A DNA stretch of 64,000 bases from positions 1-64,000 of the forward strand of contig JAILOW010000046.1 in assembly GCA_024690635.1 (NCBI GenBank), written 5' to 3'. The notes under the pieces are model-generated. The model saw nothing but the letters and a program-made list of their open reading frames with translations, was not told the DNA's origin and made no database searches. Every line of letters begins with the position of its first letter. Positions within the stretch are counted from its first letter, which is position 1. Source of the stretch: Butyrivibrio sp. (GTDB lineage: Bacteria > Bacillota_A > Clostridia > Lachnospirales > Lachnospiraceae). Of this stretch, positions 27,528-37,952 are shown piece by piece. The translations under genes were made by a program, and so were the position numbers.

Positions 27528-28313
27528 ATGGAAGTAAAAGCATGTATTTTTACCGATGCGGGGAAAAAGCGCCGTATCAACCAGGATGCTGCCATGATCA
27601 AGGTGGCGAACACCTTAAGGCATGGCAGAATTTCTTTTATTGCAGTTTGTGACGGAATGGGAGGCCTGTCCAAGGGCGAGGTTGCAAGCTGCAAGGCTGT
27701 CAGAGCACTGGAAGGTTGGTTTTGCGAGGAGTTTGCACTGATGCAGGATCTTGAGGAGGACAAGCTGTGGGATACGGTGGAAACATCCCTTCGAAGGCTT
27801 ATTGTAAAAACTGCGGCGGAGATTAAGCGCTACGCCAGGCACAGGGGCATCAATATGGGAACCACATTGACGGCTCTTTTACAGATTGGGAAAAGATATA
27901 TCACAGTAAACGTGGGTGATTCCAGGATATATTGCGTGGGACGCGAAAAAGCAGAGTGCCTTACCAGGGATCAGAGCGTTGTTGCGGATAAGGTTAGAAG
28001 AGGAGAGATTTCGGAGTCTCTGGCAGAGAGTGATCCGCAAAAGAACGTTCTGCTTCAGTGTGTGGGTTCTTCCAGAGAGGTTGAGCCTGATGTTACAAGA
28101 GGAGAGTTTGACGGAGATACCACAGTGGTCGCCTGCAGTGACGGGCTTTGGAGGACTCTTGAAAAAGAGCTGCTTCATAAAAGGCTGTGTCCTCAGATGT
28201 GCATTACACCTGAAGATATGCTTATACAGAGTAAAAAGCTGGCGCAGGAAGCTTTTGACAAGCATGAAGAGGATAACATATCAATTGCGGCCATGTGCCT
28301 TCAGTATTCATAA
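27528..28313 (+). CDS. PP2C-family Ser/Thr protein phosphatase
   Basis: A 261-residue PPM phosphatase with metal-binding motifs RRINQDA (Asp20), VCDGMGGLSKG (Asp42), TTLTALL, VNVGDSRIY, CSDGLWRT and the last DNISIA. It would reverse the neighbouring kinase. Unlike the prpC-prkC pair, it is not linked to ribosome or translation genes. Thirteen bases separate it from the kinase start. Confidence 0.92.
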   Translation: MEVKACIFTDAGKKRRINQDAAMIKVANTLRHGRISFIAVCDGMGGLSKGEVASCKAVRALEGWFCEEFALMQDLEEDKLWDTVETSLRRLIVKTAAEIKRYARHRGINMGTTLTALLQIGKRYITVNVGDSRIYCVGREKAECLTRDQSVVADKVRRGEISESLAESDPQKNVLLQCVGSSREVEPDVTRGEFDGDTTVVACSDGLWRTLEKELLHKRLCPQMCITPEDMLIQSKKLAQEAFDKHEEDNISIAAMCLQYS

Positions 28314-28325
28314 GGAGGTGGCATC

Positions 28326-29306
28326 ATGAGCGAATTGGTATGTGGACAGCTGTTTCATGACAGATACAGGATACAGAGAAAGCTTGGAGAGGGCGGCTTT
28401 GCCGAGAGTTTTCAAGGTATTGATGCGGAAACCGGAAAAAGCGTTACGGTAAAGAAATATAAAAAAGAGCTCTTTTCGGATAAAAAGGCATATATGGGAA
28501 TAATGTCTGAAATCGACATCTTAAGGCAGATATCACACAAGCGTATACCGAAGGTGGTGGAGGTATGTGAAGATGCAGTGGTGCTTGAATACTTTCCGGG
28601 GAATACTCTTCAAAGGATACTCTCGGAGAAAAAGAGCCTTTCGGAAGCTGAAGTGATCAGGATAGGACTTGAGCTTTTACAGATCCTGCAGTATCTCCAT
28701 TCAAGGGAAAAACCTGTGATCTACAGGGACTTAAAGCCTTCAAATATCATACTTGGCCCTGACGGACATGCTGCGCTTATTGATTTTGGAGCAGCAAGGC
28801 TCTTTAGAAAGGGAGATAAAGCAGATACCGTGAACCTCGGAACCAGAGGATTTGCAGCTCCCGAACAGTACGGAAGCCTTGGGCAGACAGATGTCAGAAC
28901 GGACATCTATTGCTTTGGAAGGACGCTTTTACAGCTGTTGGGAGGTGAGGAGCATCTTTCGCCCGAGCTTTCCGAGGTGATAATGAAGTGCACCATGGCA
29001 GACAGAGAAGACAGGTTCGGATCCTGCAGGGAGATAGAGGAGGCTCTTTTAAAGGTTCCCGGAAAGGTGAGAGTGCGGAAAGTGCTGGGGCTTACCAGGA
29101 TCGCGCTTGCCGCGGCAGCGGCTTCTTTTGTCATCACTTTGGGGATGAGCTGTTTCGACGAAGTTAAAAGCTATGCCGCTGAGGATGCAAAAGACAGGAT
29201 ACCTGCGGTAAAAGAAAGGCTTGGAAATGCCGGGGTAAGGATCAGAACTTACATGGAAGACGGCTTGCAGCTTGGAAGCTACAGCATAAGTTTCAGTAAC
29301 AGGTAA
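28326..29306 (+). CDS. Membrane-anchored Hanks-type Ser/Thr kinase (no PASTA domains)
   Basis: A 326-residue protein. The kinase domain (about 12-240) shows LGEGGFAESF (P-loop), the VKKYK lysine, YRDLKPSNIIL (Asp135; the usual His is Tyr), LIDFGAARLF (Asp153) and TRGFAAPEQYG. A membrane helix (about 257-276) and ~50 extracellular residues follow. The external part has no PASTA or other recognisable sensor domain. The ATG follows AAGGAGG. It forms a cassette with the phosphatase upstream and a small membrane protein downstream. Confidence 0.92.
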   Translation: MSELVCGQLFHDRYRIQRKLGEGGFAESFQGIDAETGKSVTVKKYKKELFSDKKAYMGIMSEIDILRQISHKRIPKVVEVCEDAVVLEYFPGNTLQRILSEKKSLSEAEVIRIGLELLQILQYLHSREKPVIYRDLKPSNIILGPDGHAALIDFGAARLFRKGDKADTVNLGTRGFAAPEQYGSLGQTDVRTDIYCFGRTLLQLLGGEEHLSPELSEVIMKCTMADREDRFGSCREIEEALLKVPGKVRVRKVLGLTRIALAAAAASFVITLGMSCFDEVKSYAAEDAKDRIPAVKERLGNAGVRIRTYMEDGLQLGSYSISFSNR

Positions 29307-29319
29307 AAAAGGAGAAAAA

Positions 29320-29559
29320 ATGATAATATTCATATACACTTTCGGGATAATATTTGTGGCTCTTACGGTAATATTCGGCATAGGCAGTCTTCTTGACAGA
29401 AAAATAGAGGAGCCTTCGGAATATGTGGAAAGCGAAGCTACAGCGGCCATGTGCACCACGCAGCTTCTTGGTAGCTCAGGATCTTTGCGTGATACCTGTG
29501 ATGAGGATTTTGTCATAGAGCAGGACCTTGTATATACCTATGATTCTGTCAATCTGTAG
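29320..29559 (+). CDS. Small membrane-anchored protein of unknown function
   Basis: A 79-residue protein not recognised as any family. Residues 2-23 form one hydrophobic helix (IIFIYTFGIIFVALTVIFG), followed by an acidic, Ser/Thr-rich tail with few positive charges, including ATAAMCTTQLLGSSGSLRD. AAAGGAG lies just before the ATG, 13 bases after the kinase stop. The location suggests a partner or substrate of the phosphatase-kinase pair. Confidence 0.7.
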   Translation: MIIFIYTFGIIFVALTVIFGIGSLLDRKIEEPSEYVESEATAAMCTTQLLGSSGSLRDTCDEDFVIEQDLVYTYDSVNL

Positions 29560-29585
29560 GAAATGTCCGTGCCCTGAGTTTTTGA

Positions 29586-29614
29586 TTTACAATAAAGAAC
29601 AAATGTTCTATAAT
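29586..29614 (+). promoter_or_regulatory. uvrBA promoter with LexA (SOS) box
   Basis: TTTACA (29586-29591) and a perfect TATAAT (29609-29614) are 17 bp apart. The spacer contains GAACAAATGTTC (29597-29608), a match to the Gram-positive LexA site GAAC-N4-GTTC. LexA bound here would block RNA polymerase, so uvrB and uvrA should be DNA-damage inducible. Confidence 0.88.
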
Positions 29615-29660
29615 GGTCAGGTAGAAGCGTGGATTTATTTTTTTAAGGAATTTAAAGAAA

Positions 29661-31652
29661 ATGGACTTTAAATTACACTCGGAATTTCAGCCTACCGGCG
29701 ATCAGCCGCAGGCTATTAAGGAACTTGTTGAGGGCTTCAAACAGGGCAACCAGTTTGAAACCCTGCTTGGCGTTACGGGATCGGGCAAGACTTTTACCAT
29801 GGCCAATGTCATAGCTGCGCTCAATAAACCGACGCTCATCATCAGCCATAACAAGACTCTCGCCGGTCAGCTTTATGGCGAGATGAAAGAGTTCTTTCCG
29901 GAGAACGCGGTAGAGTATTTTGTATCCTACTACGACTATTACCAGCCTGAGGCGTACGTGCCACAGACGGATACTTATATTGCCAAGGATTCATCTATAA
30001 ATGACGAAATAGACAAGCTCAGACTTTCGGCAACGGCTTCTCTTGCAGAGAGAAAAGATGTTATAGTTGTTGCCAGTGTGTCCTGTATCTACGGCCTTGG
30101 AAGTCCCGAGGAATTCAAGGGGATGTCCATTTCCCTTCGCCCCGGCATGCAAAAGGACAGGGACGAACTGATAAAGGATCTTGTTTCCGTCCAGTACAGC
30201 AGAAATGACATGGAGCTTAGCAGATGTAACTTCAGAGTCCGCGGAGATACGGTGGAGATATTCCCTGCCAATGCGGATGATTACCTTATCAGAGTTGAGT
30301 TTTTCGGAGATGAGATAGACAGGATCACTGAGGTGGAGCCTGTTACAGCCAAGGTTAAAAGCGAGCTCTCTCACGTGATGATTTATCCTGCATCTCACTA
30401 CGTTGTTCCTCAGGAAAAGATAAATCTTGCCTGTGACAACATTGAAAAAGAGCTTGAGGAGCAGGTAAAGTACTTTAAGGGTGAGGACAGACTCATAGAG
30501 GCTCAGAGGATATCCGAGAGGACAAACTTTGATGTTGAGATGATGAGAGAGACAGGCTTTTGCTCAGGAATCGAGAACTACTCAAGACATCTTAATTTCA
30601 TGGCGCCCGGCGAGCCGCCTCTTACTCTTCTTGATTTCTTTAACGGAGAGTTTCTCATTATAGTGGACGAGTCCCACATGACCATACCTCAGGTGGGAGC
30701 CATGTATCACGGAGACAGGAGCAGGAAGCTTACACTTGTGGACTACGGCTTCAGACTGCCCTCTGCCCTTGATAACAGACCGCTTAACTTTGAGGAGTTT
30801 GAGTCTCATATTGATCAGATGCTCTTTTGCTCGGCAACTCCCGGCAAATATGAGGAGGACCATGAGCTTTTGAGGGCTGAGCAGGTCATCAGACCCACAG
30901 GCCTTCTTGATCCTGAGATATCCGTTCGTCCTGTTGAGGGACAGATAGATGATCTTATTTCCGAGATCAGAACAGAGGTGGATAAAAAGAACAAGGTCCT
31001 TGTTACCACCCTTACCAAGAGGATGGCGGAGGATCTTACCCAGTATCTTGCTGAGGCAGGCATAAGGGTAAAGTACCTGCATTCCGATATTGATACCCTT
31101 GAGAGATCAGAGATCATAAGGGATATGAGACTTGATGTTTTTGATGTACTGGTAGGTATCAACCTTCTTAGAGAGGGCCTTGATATACCTGAGATCTCCC
31201 TTGTTGCCATCATTGATGCGGACAAGGAAGGGTTCCTGAGATCCGAGACTTCCCTTATACAGACTATCGGACGAGCTGCGAGAAATGCAGAGGGACGTGT
31301 TATCATGTATGCCGATAACATGACTGAATCCATGCAAAAGGCTATTGATGAGACTGCAAGGCGTCGCGCCATCCAGGAGAAATACAACAAGGAACACGGT
31401 ATCACTCCTCAGACCATCAAAAAGGCCGTACGTGATCTCATAGCAGTTACAAAAGCTGTGGCAGCAGAAGAGGTTAAGTTTGAAAAGGATCCCGAGTCCA
31501 TGGACAGGCAGGAGCTGGAAAAGCTCATTGCCCAGGTTCAAAAGAAGATGAAAAAAGCCGCTACGGAGCTGGATTTCGAGTCTGCAGCAATGCTGCGTGA
31601 CCAGATGATCTCCCTTAAGGAAGTTCTGTTAAAGCTTGAGAACGAAGAGTAA
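29661..31652 (+). CDS. uvrB: Excinuclease ABC subunit B
   Basis: The 663-residue nucleotide excision repair helicase has [14 protein letters not shown] (Walker A), [13 protein letters not shown] (beta-hairpin), [11 protein letters not shown] (DEAD-like box), the helicase motifs [10 protein letters not shown] and QTIGRAARN, and a C-terminal UVR domain with [12 protein letters not shown]. It verifies damage and recruits UvrC. The ATG follows AAGGAATTTAAAGAAA. The gene is first in the SOS-type uvrBA operon. Confidence 0.98.
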   Translation: MDFKLHSEFQPTGDQPQAIKELVEGFKQGNQFETLLGVTGSGKTFTMANVIAALNKPTLIISHNKTLAGQLYGEMKEFFPENAVEYFVSYYDYYQPEAYVPQTDTYIAKDSSINDEIDKLRLSATASLAERKDVIVVASVSCIYGLGSPEEFKGMSISLRPGMQKDRDELIKDLVSVQYSRNDMELSRCNFRVRGDTVEIFPANADDYLIRVEFFGDEIDRITEVEPVTAKVKSELSHVMIYPASHYVVPQEKINLACDNIEKELEEQVKYFKGEDRLIEAQRISERTNFDVEMMRETGFCSGIENYSRHLNFMAPGEPPLTLLDFFNGEFLIIVDESHMTIPQVGAMYHGDRSRKLTLVDYGFRLPSALDNRPLNFEEFESHIDQMLFCSATPGKYEEDHELLRAEQVIRPTGLLDPEISVRPVEGQIDDLISEIRTEVDKKNKVLVTTLTKRMAEDLTQYLAEAGIRVKYLHSDIDTLERSEIIRDMRLDVFDVLVGINLLREGLDIPEISLVAIIDADKEGFLRSETSLIQTIGRAARNAEGRVIMYADNMTESMQKAIDETARRRAIQEKYNKEHGITPQTIKKAVRDLIAVTKAVAAEEVKFEKDPESMDRQELEKLIAQVQKKMKKAATELDFESAAMLRDQMISLKEVLLKLENEE

Positions 31653-31690
31653 ACTATTTATTTACAGCCCATCAGAAAATGGAGAATGAT

Positions 31691-34585
31691 ATGTCCGAAA
31701 AATCCGGAATGACAAAAAAGAATACAACAACCAAGCGCATCCTGCCTGAGGATATCCATGACTACATCAGAGTAAGAGGCGCGGCGGAACACAACTTAAA
31801 ACATGTTAACGTCAAGATCCCGAGAGAGACCTTGACGGTGTTCACGGGGCTCTCCGGCTCCGGCAAGTCTTCACTTGCCTTTGATACCATCTTTGCTGAG
31901 GGACAGCGCAGGTATATGGAATCTCTTTCATCCTACGCAAGGATGTTCCTGGGGCAGATGGACAAGCCCAATGTAGAGAGGATAGAAGGCCTGTCACCCA
32001 CTATCTCCATCGACCAGAAGTCTACCAACAAAAACCCCAGATCAACTGTGGGAACGGTTACGGAGATTTACGACCACTTCAGACTTCTGTATGCCAGGAT
32101 CGGTATTCCCCATTGCCCTGCCTGTGGAAGAGAGATCAGAAGGCAGACCGTGGATGAGATGTGCGAGCAGATCATGGCTTTGGGAGAAGGAACGAAGCTT
32201 CAGATCCTTGCACCTGTAGTCAGAGGCAAAAAGGGTGAACATGCCAAGACTCTGGACAGAGCTAAAAGAGCAGGCTATGTAAGAGCCAGGATCGACGGAA
32301 GTCAGTACGAGATCACAGAAGAAGAGATAAAGCTTGATAAAAACATCAAGCATAACATAGAGATCATCGTGGACAGACTTGTTGTTCACGAGGACAATGA
32401 AAACCTCAGAAAGAGACTTACAGACTCAATTGAGAGTGCGCTGCAGCTGGCGGACGGACTTCTTTTAGTGGACGTTGTTGACGGCAAAGAGCTGAGCTTT
32501 AGCCAGAATTTTGCCTGCCCCGATTGCGGAATCAGCATTCCTGAGATAGAGCCCAGGAGCTTTTCTTTCAACAATCCTTTCGGAGCCTGCCCCGATTGTT
32601 TCGGACTTGGTTACAAGATGGAATTTGATCCGGATCTTATGATCCCTGACAGAAGCCTTTCCATAAACGACGGATGCATAGTTGTAATGGGTTGGCAATC
32701 CGCTAACAAGGACAGCAGCTTTTCAAATGCCGTATTACGGGCACTGGCAAAAGAGTATAAGTTCAGTCTTGATACACCCTTTGAAAAGCTCTCGGAAAAG
32801 GCACAGAACGTCATTATCTACGGCGCTGACAAGACTGTGAATGTACATTACAAGGGGCAGAGAGGAGAGGGAGATTATCCCATACTCTTTGACGGACTTA
32901 TCAAAAATGTTGAGCAGAGATACAAGGAGACCTTCTCCGAAACCGCCAAGGCAGAGTATGAGGAGTATATGCGCATAACTCCCTGCGCTCTTTGCGGAGG
33001 CCAGAGGCTTAAAAAGGAATCCCTTGCGGTGACCATAGACAACAAGAACATCTACGAGATAACTTCCATGTCCATAGATGAGCTTGGAAAATATCTTGAG
33101 GAGCTGAAGCTATCCGAAAGACAGGAGATGATCGGAGCGCAGCTTCTTAAGGAAATCAGGGCTAGAGTAGGATTTCTCATAGATGTGGGCCTTGACTATC
33201 TTTCTCTTTCAAGAGCAACAGGTACTCTTTCCGGTGGAGAGGCTCAGAGGATCAGGCTTGCAACCCAGATAGGATCGGGACTGTGCGGAGTATGCTACAT
33301 TCTTGATGAGCCCAGTATCGGTCTTCACCAGAGAGATAACGACAAGCTACTGAACACTCTTAAAAACTTAAGAGATCTGGGCAATACACTTATAGTGGTT
33401 GAGCACGATGAAGATACCATGAGAGCTGCCGACTACATCGTGGATGTAGGACCCGGAGCGGGATCTCACGGAGGCAAGATCGTTGCAACGGGTACTGCCG
33501 AAGAGATCATGAAGGTAAAGGAATCCATTACGGGCCAGTATCTGTCCGGTAAACTCAAGATCGCTGTGCCTGATGTCAGAAGGCAGCCCAAGGGCTGGCT
33601 CAAGGTAAAGGGTGCGCAGGAAAACAATCTAAAGAACATTGATATCGACGTGCCTTTAGGGGTGCTGACCATAGTTACGGGAGTATCCGGATCCGGCAAG
33701 AGCTCTTTTGTAAACGAGATCCTCTACAAACATCTTGCAAGAGATCTCAACAGAGCCAGATGCATTCCCGGCAAACACAAGGGAATTGAGGGACTTGAGC
33801 AGGTGGACAAGGTTATTGCCATCGATCAGTCGCCCATAGGCAGGACTCCCAGATCCAATCCTGCCACCTATACCGGTGTATTTGATATGATAAGGGATCT
33901 GTTTGCGGGAACTCCTGATGCCAAGGCAAGGGGCTACAAAAAAGGCAGATTCTCCTTCAATGTAAAGGGAGGACGCTGCGAAGCCTGCGGCGGAGACGGT
34001 ATCATCAAGATTGAGATGCACTTCCTTCCCGATGTATATGTACCCTGTGAAGTCTGCGGCGGCAAGAGGTACAACCACGAGACTCTGGAAGTCAGATACA
34101 AGGGCAAGAATATTTATGATGTTCTTGATATGACCGTTGAGGAGGCGCTGAAGTTCTTTGAAAATGTAAAGACCATAAAGCGCAAGATCCAGACTCTTTA
34201 TGATGTTGGACTTGGCTATGTTAAGCTTGGTCAGCCCAGTACCGAGCTGTCCGGAGGTGAAGCCCAGAGAATAAAGCTTGCAACAGAGCTTTCCAAGGTC
34301 GGAACCGGTAAAACCGTATATATCCTGGATGAGCCTACTACAGGCCTTCACTTCGCCGATGTACAAAAGCTTGTTAAGATCATGCATACCCTTGTGGAAC
34401 AGGGCAATACCGTTGTTGTCATCGAACACAATCTGGATGTGATCAAAACAGGTGATTACATTATCGATATGGGACCCGAGGGCGGATCCAAAGGAGGCAC
34501 GGTTGTGGCATCCGGCACACCCGAGGAGGTTGCAAAGTGCAAAAAATCCTACACCGGAGCCTATATCAAGAAAATGTTAAAGTGA
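31691..34585 (+). CDS. uvrA: Excinuclease ABC subunit A
   Basis: The 964-residue damage-recognition ATPase has two ABC modules: Walker [14 protein letters not shown] and [13 protein letters not shown], signatures [12 protein letters not shown] and [12 protein letters not shown], and zinc modules with [13 protein letters not shown] and [17 protein letters not shown] 31691 is chosen over ATG 31679 because GGAG at 31681-31684 is spaced six bases from it. A ~25-residue Lys/Thr-rich extension precedes the core. Confidence 0.98.
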   Translation: MSEKSGMTKKNTTTKRILPEDIHDYIRVRGAAEHNLKHVNVKIPRETLTVFTGLSGSGKSSLAFDTIFAEGQRRYMESLSSYARMFLGQMDKPNVERIEGLSPTISIDQKSTNKNPRSTVGTVTEIYDHFRLLYARIGIPHCPACGREIRRQTVDEMCEQIMALGEGTKLQILAPVVRGKKGEHAKTLDRAKRAGYVRARIDGSQYEITEEEIKLDKNIKHNIEIIVDRLVVHEDNENLRKRLTDSIESALQLADGLLLVDVVDGKELSFSQNFACPDCGISIPEIEPRSFSFNNPFGACPDCFGLGYKMEFDPDLMIPDRSLSINDGCIVVMGWQSANKDSSFSNAVLRALAKEYKFSLDTPFEKLSEKAQNVIIYGADKTVNVHYKGQRGEGDYPILFDGLIKNVEQRYKETFSETAKAEYEEYMRITPCALCGGQRLKKESLAVTIDNKNIYEITSMSIDELGKYLEELKLSERQEMIGAQLLKEIRARVGFLIDVGLDYLSLSRATGTLSGGEAQRIRLATQIGSGLCGVCYILDEPSIGLHQRDNDKLLNTLKNLRDLGNTLIVVEHDEDTMRAADYIVDVGPGAGSHGGKIVATGTAEEIMKVKESITGQYLSGKLKIAVPDVRRQPKGWLKVKGAQENNLKNIDIDVPLGVLTIVTGVSGSGKSSFVNEILYKHLARDLNRARCIPGKHKGIEGLEQVDKVIAIDQSPIGRTPRSNPATYTGVFDMIRDLFAGTPDAKARGYKKGRFSFNVKGGRCEACGGDGIIKIEMHFLPDVYVPCEVCGGKRYNHETLEVRYKGKNIYDVLDMTVEEALKFFENVKTIKRKIQTLYDVGLGYVKLGQPSTELSGGEAQRIKLATELSKVGTGKTVYILDEPTTGLHFADVQKLVKIMHTLVEQGNTVVVIEHNLDVIKTGDYIIDMGPEGGSKGGTVVASGTPEEVAKCKKSYTGAYIKKMLK

Positions 34586-34597
34586 TATAAAGAATTT

Positions 34598-34640
34598 AAG
34601 GGGGATGTCCGATATACTTAAATGAAGGATTATCCCCTTT
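34598..34640 (+). terminator. Hairpin ending the uvrBA transcript
   Basis: AAGGGGGAT (34598-34606) pairs with ATCCCCTTT (34632-34640) with one wobble and a 25-nt loop, followed by a T-rich stretch. It overlaps the -35 region of the mbl promoter. Confidence 0.6.
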
Positions 34641-34666
34641 TCAATACTTTTTATTTGGTTTATAAT
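34638..34666 (+). promoter_or_regulatory. Promoter of the mbl operon
   Basis: A perfect TATAAT (34661-34666) has TTTTCA 17 bp upstream (34638-34643), a four-of-six -35. The mbl ATG is 31 bases downstream of the -10. Confidence 0.6.
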
Positions 34667-34696
34667 GTCTGTGTTATTCAGAAAGGGGATTAACTT

Positions 34697-35689
34697 ATGC
34701 AGTACGCAGATATTGGAATTGATTTGGGAACAGCGTCTGTGCTTGTATATATAAAGGGCAAAGGAGTTGTTTTAAAAGAGCCGTCAGTAGTGGCTTATGA
34801 CAGAGATACAGAAGAGATAAAGGCCATCGGAGAGGATGCAAGACTCATGCTTGGCCGTACACCCGGCAATATTGTGGCTATCAGGCCTCTTCGTCAGGGC
34901 GTTATCTCCAACTATAAGATTACAGAGCAGATGATGAGATACTTCATTAAAAAGGCCATCGGCCGCAGGATCCACAGAAAGCCTTTCATTGCCGTATGTG
35001 TACCCAGTGGAGCAACCGAGGTTGAGAAGAAGGCTGTTGAAGATGCTACAAGACTCTGCGGAGCAAGAGATGTCAAGACTATCGAGGAGCCTATTGCGGC
35101 TGCTATCGGTGCAGGCATCGATATTACCAAGCCCTGCGGAAACATGATCGTAGATATCGGCGGTGGTACATCTGATATAGCTGTTATCTCCCTTGGAGGA
35201 ACAGTTGTCAGCACATCTGTTAAGGTGGCAGGCGATGATTTCGACGAAGCCATCGTTCGTTACATGAGAAAGAAACACAATCTCCTTATCGGAGATCCCA
35301 CAGCTGAGGATATCAAGATCAAGATCGGAACAGCATATCCCAGAGCTGAGAATGACTTTATGGATGTCCGCGGCAGAAACCTTGTGACCGGTCTTCCCAA
35401 GACTGTAAGGGTATCTTCCGAGGAGACTGAAGAGGCATTGAGGGAGACAACCTCCCAGATCATAGAGGCAATACACAGTGTTCTTGAGAATACACCTCCT
35501 GAACTCGCAGCAGATATCGCCGACAGAGGAATCGTCCTTACAGGCGGCGGTGCTCTTCTTCGTGGTCTCGAGGATCTGATCTATTCCAAGACCGGTATCA
35601 ATACCATGACCGCAGAGGATCCTATGACCGCTGTAGCCATCGGAACCGGACGCTATGTGGAATTCATTGCAGGCTACAGAGAAGATTAA
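34697..35689 (+). CDS. mbl: MreB-like actin homologue Mbl
   Basis: A 330-residue bacterial actin: IGIDLGTASVLVYIKGKG (phosphate 1), VCVPSGATEVEKKAV, MIVDIGGGTSDIAVISLGG (phosphate 2) and IVLTGGGALLRGLEDLI (adenosine). It guides lateral wall synthesis beneath the membrane. It is called Mbl rather than MreB because it lacks adjacent mreC/mreD and is followed by flhO-flhP, as B. subtilis mbl is. Confidence 0.9.
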   Translation: MQYADIGIDLGTASVLVYIKGKGVVLKEPSVVAYDRDTEEIKAIGEDARLMLGRTPGNIVAIRPLRQGVISNYKITEQMMRYFIKKAIGRRIHRKPFIAVCVPSGATEVEKKAVEDATRLCGARDVKTIEEPIAAAIGAGIDITKPCGNMIVDIGGGTSDIAVISLGGTVVSTSVKVAGDDFDEAIVRYMRKKHNLLIGDPTAEDIKIKIGTAYPRAENDFMDVRGRNLVTGLPKTVRVSSEETEEALRETTSQIIEAIHSVLENTPPELAADIADRGIVLTGGGALLRGLEDLIYSKTGINTMTAEDPMTAVAIGTGRYVEFIAGYRED

Positions 35690-35710
35690 ACATAAAAAGA
35701 GGGATTTAGC

Positions 35711-36541
35711 ATGGTAAAGGGTCTTTATACTGCTTACACAGGAATGATCAATGAGCAGCACAGAATGGATGTGCTGACCAACAATCTTGCCAATGCCAAT
35801 ACCAACGGATACAAAAAGGAAGGCGCAACTTCACAGTCTTTCAGTGATCAGCTTGCGCTCAAAATAAAAGATTATACTGACGCCCCGTTCACTGCCCGTG
35901 GACTGGGCGTTATTAATCCCGGTGTTAAGATTGGTGAAGGCTACGTGGACTGGTCCGAGGGTCCCATGAGGGAAACAAACAACACCTACGATCTGGCTAT
36001 CGGAGGATATGGATTCTTCGGAATAGACTACACCAATAAGGCTGTTAACATCGAGAGGGATATGCCTCTTCAGCAGCAGATCATGTACACCAGAGACGGT
36101 AACTTCACACTGAACGCAGAGGGCGCTCTTGTGACTCAGGACGGAGACTACGTTGTTTCTCAGGACGGAGGTCACATTGAGGTAGATCCTACCAGACCTG
36201 TTCAGATCAACATGAACGGAGAGGTCATCCAGGATGGCGAAGTGGTTGCCCAGATAGGCATATTTGATTTTGAAAAGACCGTTTATCCTGACGGCAGGAT
36301 AACTTACGATACTCTTGAGCATTACGGTGAAAACATGTATGTGACCACCGATGACAGTGTTGAGACCGAGGCTACAGGCAAGGTTTATGCAGGCTTTCTT
36401 GAGCAGTCCAACGTGTCCGTGGTTGATGAGATGGTTAATATGATCGCAGTTCAGCGAAACTATGATACCAACCAGCGTATGATCACCACAGTAGATGAGA
36501 CTCTCGACATAGCAGTTAACCAGTTGGGAAGACTCACTTAA
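35711..36541 (+). CDS. flhO: Flagellar hook-basal body protein FlhO (FlgF/FlgG type)
   Basis: A 276-residue rod/hook family protein: the N-terminal rod signature GLYTAYTGMINEQHRMDVLTNNLANANTNGYKKEG, central YTRDGNFTLNAEGALVTQDGDYV, and the C-terminal VVDEMVNMIAVQRNYDTNQRMI. These form the distal rod of the flagellum and are exported by the type III apparatus. It lies 21 bases after mbl. Confidence 0.92.
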   Translation: MVKGLYTAYTGMINEQHRMDVLTNNLANANTNGYKKEGATSQSFSDQLALKIKDYTDAPFTARGLGVINPGVKIGEGYVDWSEGPMRETNNTYDLAIGGYGFFGIDYTNKAVNIERDMPLQQQIMYTRDGNFTLNAEGALVTQDGDYVVSQDGGHIEVDPTRPVQINMNGEVIQDGEVVAQIGIFDFEKTVYPDGRITYDTLEHYGENMYVTTDDSVETEATGKVYAGFLEQSNVSVVDEMVNMIAVQRNYDTNQRMITTVDETLDIAVNQLGRLT

Positions 36542-36689
36542 AAAGTTTATAAAAATTTTATAATTTAAAGTGCTCTATGTGACGATAAAGAATAAGAGAA
36601 ATGATAAATCGATTGAAAAAGTCACGGAGGACGAACATTTCATCGGAGTAAAGGGATTTCGCAGGTTTCCGGTGAAACGGAGGTGACAT
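36542..36689 (+). promoter_or_regulatory. flhO-flhP intergenic leader
   Basis: This 148-base gap begins with an AT palindrome, TTATAAAA/TTTTATAA (36547-36563). GACGATAA at 36581-36588 is a partial sigma-28 -10 match (seven of eight to GCCGATAA), but the base pairs 15-16 upstream give only TAAT or AATT, so the promoter is doubtful. A strong GGAGGTGA ribosome site ends the gap. Confidence 0.3.
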
Positions 36690-37514
36690 ATGGTCAGAAG
36701 TTTATGGTCCGCAGCTACAGGAATGAACGCCCAGCAGACCAACGTTGATACAATTTCCAACAATCTTGCCAACGTTAATACTACGGGCTTTAAGGCACAG
36801 GGTGCCCAGTTTAAATCTCTTTTATATCAGGAACTGCAGACTGTTACCACAACAGCCAACGGAACGCCCAAACCCACCAATTCACAGGTAGGTCTTGGTG
36901 TGCGCACATCCACAATCAATCAGTTCTTTTCCCAGGGATCTCTTTTAAACAGTGATAACCCCGCAGCTATCGCCATCAGTGGTGACGGCTTCTTTGGATA
37001 TATGTCAGCAGATGGTGAGACCGTTCATTACACCAGAAACGGTAACTTCACCTGGGCTCTTGCAGAGAACGGAGGAACAGATCTGATCCTCACAACTGCA
37101 GAAGGTAACCCGGTTCTTGACGTTAACGGCAATGAGATCCGTATGGCAAACGCAATTGCCAGCCGTATCACCATCGGTGGTGACGGAAGGATCTATTATC
37201 CCGACAATCAGGGTGTTCCTCAGGATATGGGACTTCAGATAGGTGTATGGCAGTTCAGAAACCGCGAAGGTCTTGAGAGAGTTGGAAGTGCCGCTTGGAT
37301 CGAGACGGTAGCCAGCGGAGAGCCTGTTCTTGAGCAGAATGCCAATGACCTTGAGCCCTCAGAGCTTGTTCAGGGCTATTTGGAAGGCTCCAATGTTAAC
37401 GTTGCCACAGAGATGGTTAACCTGATCGTTGCACAGAGAGCATATGAAATGAACTCAACAGCCATCCAGACAACGGATGAGATGATGCAGACAGCTAACT
37501 CACTTAAGAGATAA
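36690..37514 (+). CDS. flhP: Flagellar hook-basal body protein FlhP (FlgG type)
   Basis: A 274-residue paralogue of the preceding gene: SLWSAATGMNAQQTNVDTISNNLANVNTTGFK at the N-terminus, FFGYMSADGETVHYTRNGNFTW in the centre, and SNVNVATEMVNLIVAQRAYEMNSTAIQTTDEMMQTANSLKR at the end. That ending is the classic FlgG signature. Together with flhO it would build the flagellar rod. Confidence 0.93.
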   Translation: MVRSLWSAATGMNAQQTNVDTISNNLANVNTTGFKAQGAQFKSLLYQELQTVTTTANGTPKPTNSQVGLGVRTSTINQFFSQGSLLNSDNPAAIAISGDGFFGYMSADGETVHYTRNGNFTWALAENGGTDLILTTAEGNPVLDVNGNEIRMANAIASRITIGGDGRIYYPDNQGVPQDMGLQIGVWQFRNREGLERVGSAAWIETVASGEPVLEQNANDLEPSELVQGYLEGSNVNVATEMVNLIVAQRAYEMNSTAIQTTDEMMQTANSLKR

Positions 37515-37532
37515 TAACAGGCAGGTAAAATA

Positions 37533-37925
37533 ATGGCAGGTACAGATCTTTCGGGAATCAATGCAACCGCATTAACTGAATACGCCATGCAGGAGAGCAA
37601 AAATGCAAGTACTGCCGCTCTCCAGAAAAAGCTTGAGTCCACATCTTCCAAGACAAAAGATGATGAGCTCTGGGAAGCCTGCAAAGGTTTTGAAGCGTAC
37701 TTTATGGAGCAGATCTTTAAGGAAATGCAAAAATCCGTAGATGCCCTCAAACCTGAAAAGGGTGACCATTCCACAGAGACTCTGGTGGACTTTTTCAAGG
37801 ATCAGACTCTTCAGGATATCTGTGATACGTCAGTTGACAGGCAGAGTAACGGCTTTGCCCAGATGCTCTATGAGAACATGAAAAGAAACTACGATATCCC
37901 CGATGCTCCTGCAGAAAATAAGTAA
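37533..37925 (+). CDS. Rod-binding protein, FlgJ N-terminal type
   Basis: A 130-residue protein with the FlgJ rod-binding signature: ELWEACKGFEAYFMEQIFKEMQKSVDALKP, then ETLVDFFKDQTLQDI and the terminal GFAQMLYENMKRNY. It lacks the muramidase domain of enterobacterial FlgJ, as in many Firmicutes. It probably caps the growing rod. It lies 18 bases after flhP. Confidence 0.85.
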   Translation: MAGTDLSGINATALTEYAMQESKNASTAALQKKLESTSSKTKDDELWEACKGFEAYFMEQIFKEMQKSVDALKPEKGDHSTETLVDFFKDQTLQDICDTSVDRQSNGFAQMLYENMKRNYDIPDAPAENK

Positions 37926-37952
37926 TTTGTCACCTTTTTGTGTGTGTTAAGA

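Noticed and set aside
27419..27652. Small plus-strand open frame between ctpA and the PP2C gene
   Set aside because: It spans the ctpA terminator and overlaps the phosphatase in another frame; no ribosome site.
34784..35761. A 325-codon minus-strand open frame opposite mbl
   Set aside because: No family features, no ribosome site, and antisense to a well-supported actin-like gene.
36562..36588. Sigma-28 promoter before flhP
   Set aside because: GACGATAA resembles a -10 box, but TAAA is 11 rather than about 15 bases upstream; not convincing enough for a call beyond a note.
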